Source of the DNA: Aureococcus anophagefferens
Taxonomy: Eukaryota; Sar; Pelagophyceae; Pelagomonadales; Pelagomonadaceae
Direction: 5' to 3'
DNA length: 64,000 nt
Assembly (NCBI RefSeq): GCF_000186865.1
Contig: NW_008705571.1
Coordinates: forward strand, 832,530-896,529
Of the stretch, positions 25,288 through 33,304 are shown one piece after another. A program made the position numbers and the translations under genes. A model generated the notes under the pieces. The model was not told the DNA's origin. It made no database searches and worked only from the letters and a program-made list of their open reading frames with translations. The number at the start of each line of letters is the position of its first letter. Position 1 is the stretch's first letter.

Positions 25288-26052
25288 TCAAAAGTTGAAC
25301 AGCACCTTCAGGGCCGACGACACGAACGCGGCGGCCAGCACGAGCACCATGCCGAGGGCGACGTGCAGCACCGTGGACGGTTCGGCCTGGACGGCGGCCG
25401 CCGGCTTCGAAGCGGCGACAGCCGGTTTGGCCTCTCTCGGCGGCCGCGTCGCCGCGACGACGGACGGAGCCTCCTTCGGCGTCGCGGGCGCCTCCTTCGC
25501 CGGCGCCGCCGCGGGGATCACGGATCGTGGGCTCGGCTGGAGCGTCGGCGCCGGAGGCGTCGGCGGTGTTGGCGGTTTCGGCGGCTCCGTCGCCGCCGCG
25601 GCGTCGTCGACCTCGAAATCGACCGCGTCGTCGTCGTCGCGGCTCTCGGGTCGGAGGATCGACTGGCGCTTGATCGAATCCTGGCGCACGAAGTGGTTGT
25701 CCTGCGACGAGGCCCGGCCGAGCTTCTGGATCTCCTCGAGGCTCTTGCGCCGGACCTTGGTCCGCGGCGCGCGCTTCGGCGTCGGCGACGGCGACGGCGA
25801 CGTCTCCTCGGCCGCCGGCGGAGGCGGGTCGTCGTCCTTCTGCTGGCTCAGGGCGCGCACGCGGCCGGAGTTATTCTCCATGAGCTGGGCCACGCTGGGC
25901 CGCCGCGTCTTCGTCCGCGTCTTCGACGGGCTGGCCTCGACGCTGCTCGTGATGGAATCGCGGACGCGCCCCGTGCCGTGGAGGTCGCGCAGGACCGGGT
26001 CCTTGATCGTGTCGGGCTCGACGGGCCGCGGCTTCGCTCGAAAGAACCCCAT
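25288..26052 (-). CDS. Tail-anchored membrane protein, unknown
   Basis: 254 residues. A hydrophilic, Ser/Pro/Lys-rich cytosolic part ends in a single hydrophobic helix at the C-terminus (VLHVALGMVLVLAAAFVSSA followed by LKVLFNF), the layout of a tail-anchored protein. Basic-Ser motifs such as KVRRKSLEEIQK and DSIKRQSILRP look like kinase sites. A PTPPTPPAP linker precedes the anchor. The start is ATG 26052 (MGFFRAKPRP); the longer open frame upstream is non-coding in character. No family recognised. Confidence 0.65.
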   Translation of the reverse strand: MGFFRAKPRPVEPDTIKDPVLRDLHGTGRVRDSITSSVEASPSKTRTKTRRPSVAQLMENNSGRVRALSQQKDDDPPPPAAEETSPSPSPTPKRAPRTKVRRKSLEEIQKLGRASSQDNHFVRQDSIKRQSILRPESRDDDDAVDFEVDDAAAATEPPKPPTPPTPPAPTLQPSPRSVIPAAAPAKEAPATPKEAPSVVAATRPPREAKPAVAASKPAAAVQAEPSTVLHVALGMVLVLAAAFVSSALKVLFNF

Positions 26053-26174
26053 TGCGTGGGCTGCCGAGAGCTCGAAGGGCTGCCGAGCGCGCTCGAACGA
26101 GCGGCAGCTCGAGCTCCACTTCTGGGAGTTTTTGCTGCAACTACGAGTCATGTTGCACCTCAACATTACCATGT

Positions 26175-29100
26175 TCACTCGTCGCGGCGGAAGAAGACGC
26201 GTGCGCCGGAGATGGAGAAGAAGAGGAGCTCGTTCTCGCGCTTCGCCGCGTGGACGCGGCGCGCCGTGAGCTGGAGCGTCGACACCGCGCGCGCGGCCTC
26301 CTCTTCCTCGTCGTCGTCGTCGTCCTTGGGCGCGCTCGCGCCGCTGAGGAAGCCGAAGGTCGACGACGCGGCCTTGCGCGCCTTCTCCTTGGCCTTGGCC
26401 TTGGCGGCGCGTTTCGCGAGGTTCTCGGCGAGCTCCGCCTCGTCCGCGAGGAGCTTGGCCTTGACGCGCTCGAACCAGTGGAGCGAGTCGAAGCGCGAGC
26501 CCTGCTCGAGGATCGCCAAAACGTAGGCGACGCCCACGGCGAAGCCGTCATCCGTATAATAGGCCTCCTTGGACCGGTTCTGCTTGAACATGCGGTCCTT
26601 GGCGACGAGGGAAGCCTCGACCCAGGAGAGGCAGAGCGCGGGCACGATCGTGTAGAAGTTGTCGAGGTGCGCGTGGTCGCCCGCGAGGAGCACCTTCTTG
26701 AAGACGTTGACCAGCACCTTGAAGTAGTCGCGGCCCTCGGCAAAATTTTTGCTCAGCGTCGCGATGACCTCGCCGAAGTTCGCGGCCGCGGCCTTGGTGC
26801 GCGGCGCGAAGCCGTTCGTCGACGATTCCGCCGCGGGCTCCGCGGTTTCCGCGCCGTCGCCGGCGGGCGGCGCCGCGCCGTCGGGGTCGCGCCAGGCGTC
26901 GCCGGCCGCGGTTTTAGCGAGCTCCGCGGCGTCGTCGAAGTCGGGCACGAAGCGCGCGGCGTCCGCGCAGAACTCCGCGCCCGCGGAGCGGACCATGCGG
27001 ACGTAGCCCAGCGCGTTGCCGATCTCCGTGATGAGCACGCGGAAGTGGTCCAGGAAGGACCGGCCGTCGTCGCCGACGCCGAGCTTGCGCACGTCCTTGG
27101 CGAACTTCGCCGCGCGGTCGTAGGGGTACATGGCGTCGCACGACTCGCGGTGCTTCCGGAACCAGCGGCGCTCCTTGGACAGGTGGGAGCGGATGTAGTC
27201 GTCGTAGAGGAACTGGTTGAAGACGTGGAACTTCGTGGCCAGGAACTGGTACGTGTAGTTCACCGTCGTGTTGAGCACGCCGAGGCCGTGCTGCTTCAGG
27301 GACGCGGCGATGGACCGGATGTTGATCGTGCGGATGTTCTTGGAGCCGCGGTCCGGGCGCCGCTCGACGAAGTTCTGCTGGTTGAGGTTGTAGGAGAAGC
27401 GGCTCACGAAGACGTCGATGTTCTGCATGATGCGCAGCACGTCGAGACCCACGTCGAGCGACCCCATGGGCAGGTGGTTGTCGCGGAGTGCGACGCCGTA
27501 GGTCTCGAGGCAGAGCTGCTTCATCTCCGCGTAGGTGCTCCAGTCGTGGAGGGCGACGACCGTCAGGTCGTAGAAGACCTTCTCGAGGTAGCGCTGGAGC
27601 CGCCGCTTCACGTCGAGGCGCCGGCCGAGGACGCGGAGCGGCGGGAGCACGAGCGCGTCGACGACGCCCGGCGACGGCTCCGGCAGGGGCAGCGACGCCG
27701 CGGCGTCGCCCGTGCGCGGCGCGGCGGCCCTGGCCGCGTCGACGCGGCCGACGTGCGCCGCCGCGGCCTGGGACCGGAGCACCGCGTCGGGCCGCGTCGC
27801 GCCCGCGCCGCGCGCCTGGCCGAGCGCGTGGGCCCGGAGCCGCAGCTCGTTCTCGACGCGGTGGCAGAGCGGCGTCACGAGCGCCGCCTCGAGGGCCTCG
27901 AAGACGAAGGCCGTCCAGCCCGCTACCAATGAACTCTCCGCGTCGTCGACGTGCTGCGCGGCCCTCAACGCCGGCGCGACGTCGCTGACGGCTAACACGA
28001 AGAGCGGCAACCGCTTGACGCCGCCGGGCTCGTCCAGGAGCACGTCGAGCATGGGCTGGAAGAGCTCGCGGCTCCAGTAGACGCAGGAGCAGTCGCAGGC
28101 CTTCCGCAGCTTCGCCTCGAGGGCCGCGAGGAGCCCGAGGCGCCGGAGGAGCGCGTGCGCGCGGTCCCGGCACTTGCGGACCTCCGCGGCGCCGCCCGTC
28201 GTCGACGACCCCTCCGGCGCCGTGCGGTCGTTGAAGGCGACGTGGAGGCACAGCTCGAGCACGCCCACGCGGCTCTGGCTGTACGCGTCGGAGCACGTCA
28301 CGAGGTGCGTCGCGGCCTCGACGGCCGCGAGCGCGTCGAGGCGCCCCGCGGACGAGTACTTCTTCCGCGCGAGCCGCGCCTTGAGCGGCGCCAGCTGCGC
28401 CGCCAGCGCGCCGCTCAGCGCCCGGAGCGCGCCGGACGTGCACTCGGCGATCGACGGCGCGTGGTGCCGCCGCACCGCGTGGTCGAGCGCCTTGAGGCCC
28501 TCGACGAGCGACGCGAGGGGCGCGAGCATGGACTTGCTGAAAGGGAGTGCTAAAGCCACGTGGAGCGCCACCGTCGACCGCAGGAGCGCCGCGTGCGCGT
28601 GCGCGAGCGCGAGCGCCTGGAGCAGGAGCGCGCCGCGCTGCTCGAGCGCGGCCTCGGCCGCGGCCGCGCCCTTGGCGCCGCCGTCGACGGCGTCGTGCTT
28701 CGCGCAGCGCGCGAAGCGCGCCCGGGCCTTGGCGAGCCAGGCCGCGCAGCGCGCGCGGAGCGCCGCCGCGTCGGAGGGCAGCGCCGCGTCGAGCGCGAGG
28801 CACGCCGCGCGCCGCGCGGCGACCGCGGCCTCGGGCGCGGGCTCGAGCTTCCGCACCGTCGCGGGCGGCGGCGGCGCGTGCTCCGCGAGGAAGTCGCCGA
28901 CGAACCAGGGCAGGCACCGGCCGTCGCAGAGCGTGACCTGTACCGATATCTCATCGTTTCCCCACCCCACATCTCTCGAACGTCGGCCGCAGGACGCCGA
29001 GCGCGACCACCGGCGCCCGGCTCTGCAGCGCCCAGAGCTGCCGGTACAACTTCGCGTCCGGCTCAGCGGACGGCGGCGCGAGGCGCCGCGAGAACGCGTA

Positions 29101-30180
29101 GAGCGCGACGACGCCGACGACCTGCTCGCGCTCCGTCGTCTCCGACGCCGTGCCCAGGCCCAGGGACACCTTCTCCAGGAGCCCGCGCACGCCCCGCTCG
29201 AACTCCGTGAGCAGCGTCGGGCTGCTCCGGACGTTGACGCGCGTCGCGCCCTCGTCCTCGTCGACGAGCTCCTCGAAGTCCATCTCGACGCAGGCCTTGA
29301 AGCAGGCGCCGTGGAGCACGCTCCGCTCGAGGTCCGCGAGGAGGCGCTCGAACTTGGCGAGCCGCGCGCGCGCCGCGGCGCCGTCGGCCGCGCCGTCGAG
29401 CTCGCCGGCCCACTCGTCCGGGTCCGTGCGCACGCGCTGCATGAGGCGCTTGTACTCGACCCAGGCCGTCGCCAGCGCGTCGTTGGACTGGATCGCCCGG
29501 TCCACCGTCGCCAGCAGCCGCAGCAGATCCGCGAGCGTCTCGAACGCCGGGCAGAGCCGCACGTCGCGGAACGTCGCCGCGTAGGACGCCTCGAGGGGGC
29601 TGTACAGCGCCGCGAGCTGCTGCGTGATGTTCAGCGCGCAGGCGTGGCAGCGCTCGACGAAGTTCGCGAGCTCCTGGAGGAACGGCAGCGCGCGGCCGAG
29701 CTCCTCCTCGAGCTCGCCCGTCGCGCGCGGCGCGTCGGGGTCGCTCGCCGGCCGCTCGCCGAAGCACAGCAGCGCCGGCAGGAAGTGGGCCTCCGCGAGC
29801 TCGCCGAGCTCCCGCACCTCGTCGCCGACGAACGCGAAGACCGCGAGCACCTTGCGGAGGCTCCGCTCGCCGGTCCGCGCGAGCTCAAAGGCCGGCGCGC
29901 GCTCCGGCGGCCGCGCGTCGAGGCGCACGCAGGCCGCGAGCTGGTCCCGCGGCGCGTCGAGCACGGGGTCGTTCACCGACTCGCGGCGCAGGGCGAGGAG
30001 CGCTTCTTCGTGGTCCTGCGTGAACCCGAGGAAGCGGCCTACGTTTTTTTATGTCATCGCGCGGAAAGCGGTCGAATCGCACGGACCTAGGAGCGCCTCC
30101 ACGGGCCGCGACCGCGCGTCGTCCTCCGTCTCGAAATCGAGGTTCCAGGGCCGCGCGTTGTCGACGACATCGTCGGCCAT
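26175..30180 (-). CDS. WASHC4: WASH complex subunit 4 (SWIP/KIAA1033), three exons
   Basis: WASHC4 is a core scaffold of the endosomal WASH actin-nucleating complex. Exons: 30180-30087 (MADDVVDNARPW to ALL), 30038-29008 and 28937-26175, giving about 1,295 residues, close to the usual 1,170. Intron 1 (30039-30086, 48 bp, GT-AG) joins a split Gly codon so that GRFLGFTQDHEEALLALR reads through. Intron 2 (28938-29007) is an introner relative. Diagnostic blocks are LQELANFVERCHACALNIT, LHDWSTYAEMKQLCLETYG, MQNIDVFVSRFSYNLNQQNF, KNIRTINIRSIA, FHVFNQFLYDDYI and SKERRWFRKHRE. It ends in an acidic and basic tail. The start codon lies 38 bp from that of the divergent CFAP119-like gene. Identity is strong; splice sites are inferred from frame. 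Confidence 0.92.
28938..28999 (-). mobile_element. Decayed introner (80-bp family) forming WASHC4 intron 2
   Basis: The 62-bp element starts CGGCGTCCTGCGGCCG, like the elements at 30890 and 42843, keeps TTCGAGA and GGGAAAACGA-like blocks, and ends GGTACAG. The flanking 8-mers on the minus strand are GTCGCGCT (29007-29000) and GTCACGCT (28937-28930), a 7/8 target duplication. Splicing from the GT of the upstream copy removes exactly one duplicate plus the element. Confidence 0.72.
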
Positions 30181-30218
30181 AGCTCGCGGCCGCCAATCAA
30201 GAAAGCGAAAGCGCGCCA

Positions 30219-31114
30219 ATGGTGAGGTTCACCGTATCTAGGCGTGAAGCAAACAGCCGCGCTATGGAGCTCGGGTTCCACATTAAGCAAGTCGACGCGC
30301 GCGCCCGCGTCCCCTTTTCGCTGCCCTTTTGTCGCCACACAGAAGCCGCGCAGATAAACGACTCCCTCCTGGCGATCCACGATGGCGTCGAGATGCGGCG
30401 GACGCTCGCCGGCCTCGTCAAGGTCTCCGACTCGTTGTCCTCGGAGCAATCGGAGATCGCGCGCTCCAGCGTTGCATCTTTCCCGCGCGGGGCGGCTCCC
30501 GCGACACTTTTCCCCGGTGCAGGTCCACGACTTCTACTTCTACCTCTTCGCCTTCAGCCGCGAGAACCGCTTCAGCCACGAGAAGACGTCGACGCTGCTG
30601 TCGATCTGCCGCGACGTCTTCGACGGGGACATGGGCACGAACGACCCCGCGAAGCACATGGGCACGTCCTTCGAGCGCCTCGAGGGCATGCTGCTGCGCC
30701 ACGCCGTCTTCCGGCCGCCCAAGTCCATCGGCGTCTTCGACGAGGGCGACGTCCGGTCGATCCTGAATTTCATGCTCCACAACTACTACCGCCACTGGCG
30801 GCTCTACAAGGTCTGCTTCACGCGGCGGCTCCAGTGCACGTTCACGCAGGTGCTGCCCTTTGGCGTCGAGGAGCCCGCGGCGTACCGGCCAGCGTCCTGC
30901 GGCCGTGACGATTTTCGAGAAATTTTGACCGGGAAAACGAAGAGAAATCGCCGCCGTCATGCTTGGTAGGTACCGGCCCCTCGTCGAGCTCCTGCCCCTG
31001 GGCGAGGCGCCGCCGGCGGTCCTCGAGCCCGAGCCCGAGCCCGAGGAGGAGGGCGGCGAGGCCGAGGACGGCGAGGCGACGGGCGAGGAGCCGCCGGCGG
31101 ACGAGGTAGCCTAG
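30219..31114 (+). CDS. CFAP119: Flagellar C1a-32/CFAP119-like protein, three exons
   Basis: The family (CLAMP/C1a-32, CFAP119/CCDC189) belongs to the central-pair C1a projection of motile cilia. Exons: 30219-30422, 30523-30881 and 30970-31114 (about 235 residues). The core is VHDFYFYLFAFSRENRFS, EKTSTLLSICRDVF, LLRHAVFRPPKSIGVF and NFMLHNYYRHWRLYKVCFT, matching the family's DFYFY, VFRPPxSI and YxRHYxLYKYxFT pattern. The C-terminal exon is a Glu/Pro-rich tail. Intron 1 (30423-30522) joins LAGLVK to VHDFYF; intron 2 is an 80-bp-family introner. The N-terminus is uncertain: the ATG at 30219 is followed by a donor-like GTGAGG, and an in-frame ATG lies at 30273 (MELGFHIKQ). Confidence 0.78.
30890..30969 (+). 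mobile_element. Introner, 80-bp family, copy 1
   Basis: The 80-bp element (CAGCGTCCTGCGG to CATGCTTGGTAG) is flanked by a perfect 8-bp duplication GTACCGGC at 30882-30889 and 30970-30977. It is about 92% identical (6 differences in 80) to the element at 42843-42922. The upstream duplicate starts with GT and the element ends TAG, so 30882-30969 can be removed as an 88-bp GT-AG intron that restores the uninterrupted frame (AAYRPLVELL). Confidence 0.9.
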
Positions 31115-31192
31115 GGCGGTAAAGTCCCTTGCTTGGAGCCGAGGCTTGCGAAGCGAACATCCCTGGTGGTGGCCTCAAAACACGACTAATAC

Positions 31193-31987
31193 TCAGCGCG
31201 CCGTCTCGCAGACCGCGCAGACGGGCGCGTGCGGTTTCTCGTTGAGGAAGGTGCACGCGCGACACGTCCAGGACGCCGCCGGACCGTCGTCCAGGCAGAT
31301 GACCTCCTCCTCGCGCGGTCGCGGCGGCGCGACGTCGCCCTCCTCCTCGCGCGGTCGCGGAGGCGACGCGCGCCCAGGCTTCGAAGCGAAGTTGAGCGTC
31401 GTCTGGCCCGGCGGCAGCGCCGCGGGCTTGGCCCGGGCGCGCTTCGTCGGCCGCTCCTCCGAGGCGGCGTCCTTCGCGTTGTCGCGTCGCGCGCGGCTCC
31501 CGTGCTTCTCGTAGACCTTCGCGCCTCGATCTTGGTCGCCTCGAGCTTTTTGACGGCGCTGACGAGGGCCTTGGCGCGCTTCGCGCTCTCCTTCTCGTCG
31601 ACGACGGGCCGCGGGTACGTCGTTCCGACGACGAAGCCGCAGGCGCGCGCGACCTCGGCCGGCATCTTCGACGGCTCGTGGCACCACTTCGCGGGGACGG
31701 CCCGGAGCTCGGGCACGTGGCGCTTGATGAACGTGCCCTGCGGGTCCTGGTCCTTGGCCTGCTTCGTGACGCTGTAGACGCGCCGCGGCGCCCGCCGCGA
31801 GCCGCGCGTCTAGATCCGCGAGCGACTCGTTCGCGAAGTTGACGTGGCTCCCGTGCACCGAGTGGTGCGCCAACTGGTCCGGCTCGTACAAGTACATGAC
31901 GATGAACTTGCGCCCGCTCTTCGCGGCCTCGCAAAACGGCGCATGGTCGTGCAGCCTCAAATCCTTCTTCAGCCACACGACGTCCAT
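31193..31987 (-). pseudogene. Photolyase/cryptochrome remnant with central deletion
   Basis: The N-terminus MDVVWLKKDLRLHDHAP and FANESLADLDARL is the photolyase/cryptochrome alpha/beta start. About 7 residues later (near 31780-31800) the sequence jumps, in another frame, to the extreme C-terminal end of the FAD domain: VYSVTKQAKDQDPQGTFIKR, HVPELRAVP and KWCHEPSKMP. The roughly 350 residues between, including the FAD site, are missing. A second frame change near 31520-31535 leads to a tail with a RanBP2-type zinc finger, WTCRACTFLNEKPHAPVCAV, ending CETAR. As read, it cannot make a photolyase. It is either a pseudogene or a collapsed assembly. Confidence 0.75.
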
Positions 31988-32000
31988 GGCGTCGCCGCGC

Positions 32001-32058
32001 GCCCGGGCGGGCAGCCTCTGCGGAACGATCGGGCTGCGCTGGCTACTGCGAGGCTGCC
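32001..32058. repeat. 58-bp direct repeat, left copy
   Basis: Identical to 32303-32360. It contains 9-bp inverted ends GGCAGCCTC (32010-32018) and GAGGCTGCC (32050-32058) around a 31-bp core, MITE-like. It lies just upstream of the photolyase start and on the upstream side of the 5S gene. Confidence 0.85.
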
Positions 32059-32124
32059 ACGGCCGATCCGAACCCGCTCTGTGCTCATCATAGGTTTATG
32101 ATCACCTTTGATTGAGACAAGCGC

Positions 32125-32242
32125 ACGAGCGACCATATCATTCGGAGAGCACCGCTTCCCGTCAGCTCAGCGAAGTTAAGCCGGATCGAGCTTGGTTAGT
32201 ACTACGGTGGGTGACCACGTTGGAATCCCGAGTGTTGCTCGT
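32125..32242 (+). rRNA. 5S: 5S ribosomal RNA
   Basis: Conserved eukaryotic 5S core: CGAGCGACCATA at the 5' end pairing with GTTGCTCG at the 3' end. The internal control region includes AGCTCAGCGAAGTTAAGC (A box) and GGTTAGTACTACGG and TGGGTGACC (C box). The length of about 118 nt is typical, and a run of eight Ts follows as the Pol III terminator. Ends are uncertain by 1-2 bases. The gene stands alone among protein genes and is bracketed by 58-bp direct repeats. Confidence 0.95.
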
Positions 32243-32249
32243 TTTTTTT
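32242..32249 (+). terminator. Pol III T-run terminator of 5S rRNA
   Basis: Eight consecutive Ts directly after the 5S 3' helix; a second T-rich run lies at 32272-32279. Confidence 0.85.
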
Positions 32250-32302
32250 GCCTTTTGCACGCTGTGTTTCTCTTTTTTTAAAACATACTACCTTCTGGAA
32301 TT

Positions 32303-32360
32303 GCCCGGGCGGGCAGCCTCTGCGGAACGATCGGGCTGCGCTGGCTACTGCGAGGCTGCC
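32303..32360. repeat. 58-bp direct repeat, right copy
   Basis: Identical to 32001-32058, 244 bp away on the downstream side of the 5S gene. Sequences outside the repeats differ on both sides, so the repeat boundary is sharp. Confidence 0.85.
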
Positions 32361-32495
32361 CCTCGCCCGAGTCGGACCTTGAGTGCAACATCGGCATCGT
32401 CGACTCCGCTGCGCCGCATCGATTCGCCCGGCGCGCGCGCCGTCGCAGCGTCTCGACGTCCGCGCGCAGCGCGACTCGTGCTAGTCTCCGACGCT

Positions 32496-33266
32496 ATGGA
32501 CGCCGTGGCCGCGGCAAGGCAGGCGGTCAGGGACGATAACGTAGACGCGCTGCGCGCAGCAATCGCCGCGGGAGCGGATCCAAGCGCATCGATCAACTCA
32601 CACCAATTTCTTCCGTTGCTGGGGGTCGCCGCAGATAAGGGACGTCTCGGAATTTGCGAGCTGCTTGTGGCCTCGGGAGCGGATGTGAACGCTTCCTCAC
32701 GCACTGAGTCAGTATTCTCTGCCCACGGCGGCGGCCTTGTCCCCGGCGGCGGCTCTGTCCCCGTGATCTTTTGCGCAGTAGGCGGCGAATCTGGCGCTCA
32801 TCTGGCCTGTGCCCGTCTGCTTCTAAATGCGGGCGCTGATCCCAACGCTTGTTCTACTCTTCACTCTGAAGGAGGGCCAAATGGAACCCAATACGCACTG
32901 AAGCACGCGGTTTTAGGATCAAATCATCAGATGGTGCAGCTTCTCATCGAGAAGGGTGCCTTGCTTGAAACGGAGGACGGGACTGGGACCGCCCTCTTGC
33001 ATGCTATCGGTCTCGGCAAGCGCAAGACTGCGCTCAAGTTGCTCCGCGCCGGCGCCGCCATGAAAGTGCTGCGCCGCCATGAACTCACGGACACGAACGA
33101 GGCCCTGCACGACTTTCTAGCCGACGTGATCAGTGACGGGGGCTGGGAACGGCACGTGCAGCGCCACCGCGATAGGCTCCTGGGCGTCATCTCGCACTGC
33201 GTCCGGCTTCCGCATGACGTCAAGGTCGCCATCCTTGGCTTTTGGTCGCCACCGGGTGGTAGCTAG
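32496..33266 (+). CDS. Ankyrin-repeat protein
   Basis: 256 residues with about four ankyrin repeats: NVDALRAAIAAGADPSASI, KGRLGICELLVASGADVNA, HLACARLLLNAGADPNA and HQMVQLLIEKGALLETEDG, followed by GTALLHAIGLGKRKTALKLL. The C-terminus has an LPHDVKVAILGFW motif resembling the F-box-like end of many stramenopile ankyrin proteins. Third-position A and T are much commoner than in neighbouring genes, so base use differs. The start is ATG 32496; the upstream open frame runs through the 5S gene and is spurious. Ligand unknown. Confidence 0.8.
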   Translation: MDAVAAARQAVRDDNVDALRAAIAAGADPSASINSHQFLPLLGVAADKGRLGICELLVASGADVNASSRTESVFSAHGGGLVPGGGSVPVIFCAVGGESGAHLACARLLLNAGADPNACSTLHSEGGPNGTQYALKHAVLGSNHQMVQLLIEKGALLETEDGTGTALLHAIGLGKRKTALKLLRAGAAMKVLRRHELTDTNEALHDFLADVISDGGWERHVQRHRDRLLGVISHCVRLPHDVKVAILGFWSPPGGS

Positions 33267-33304
33267 CTGAAGTTAATTCCACGGGAGAGGCGCCGGGTTC
33301 AGAA

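Noticed and set aside
28938..28965. A 28-bp GTGGGG...ACAG intron in WASHC4
   Set aside because: In phase but implausibly short; the longer intron has introner ends and a target duplication.
32112..32495. N-terminal extension of the ankyrin protein
   Set aside because: It would translate the 5S rRNA gene and the 58-bp repeat; the ATG at 32496 starts the protein-like part.
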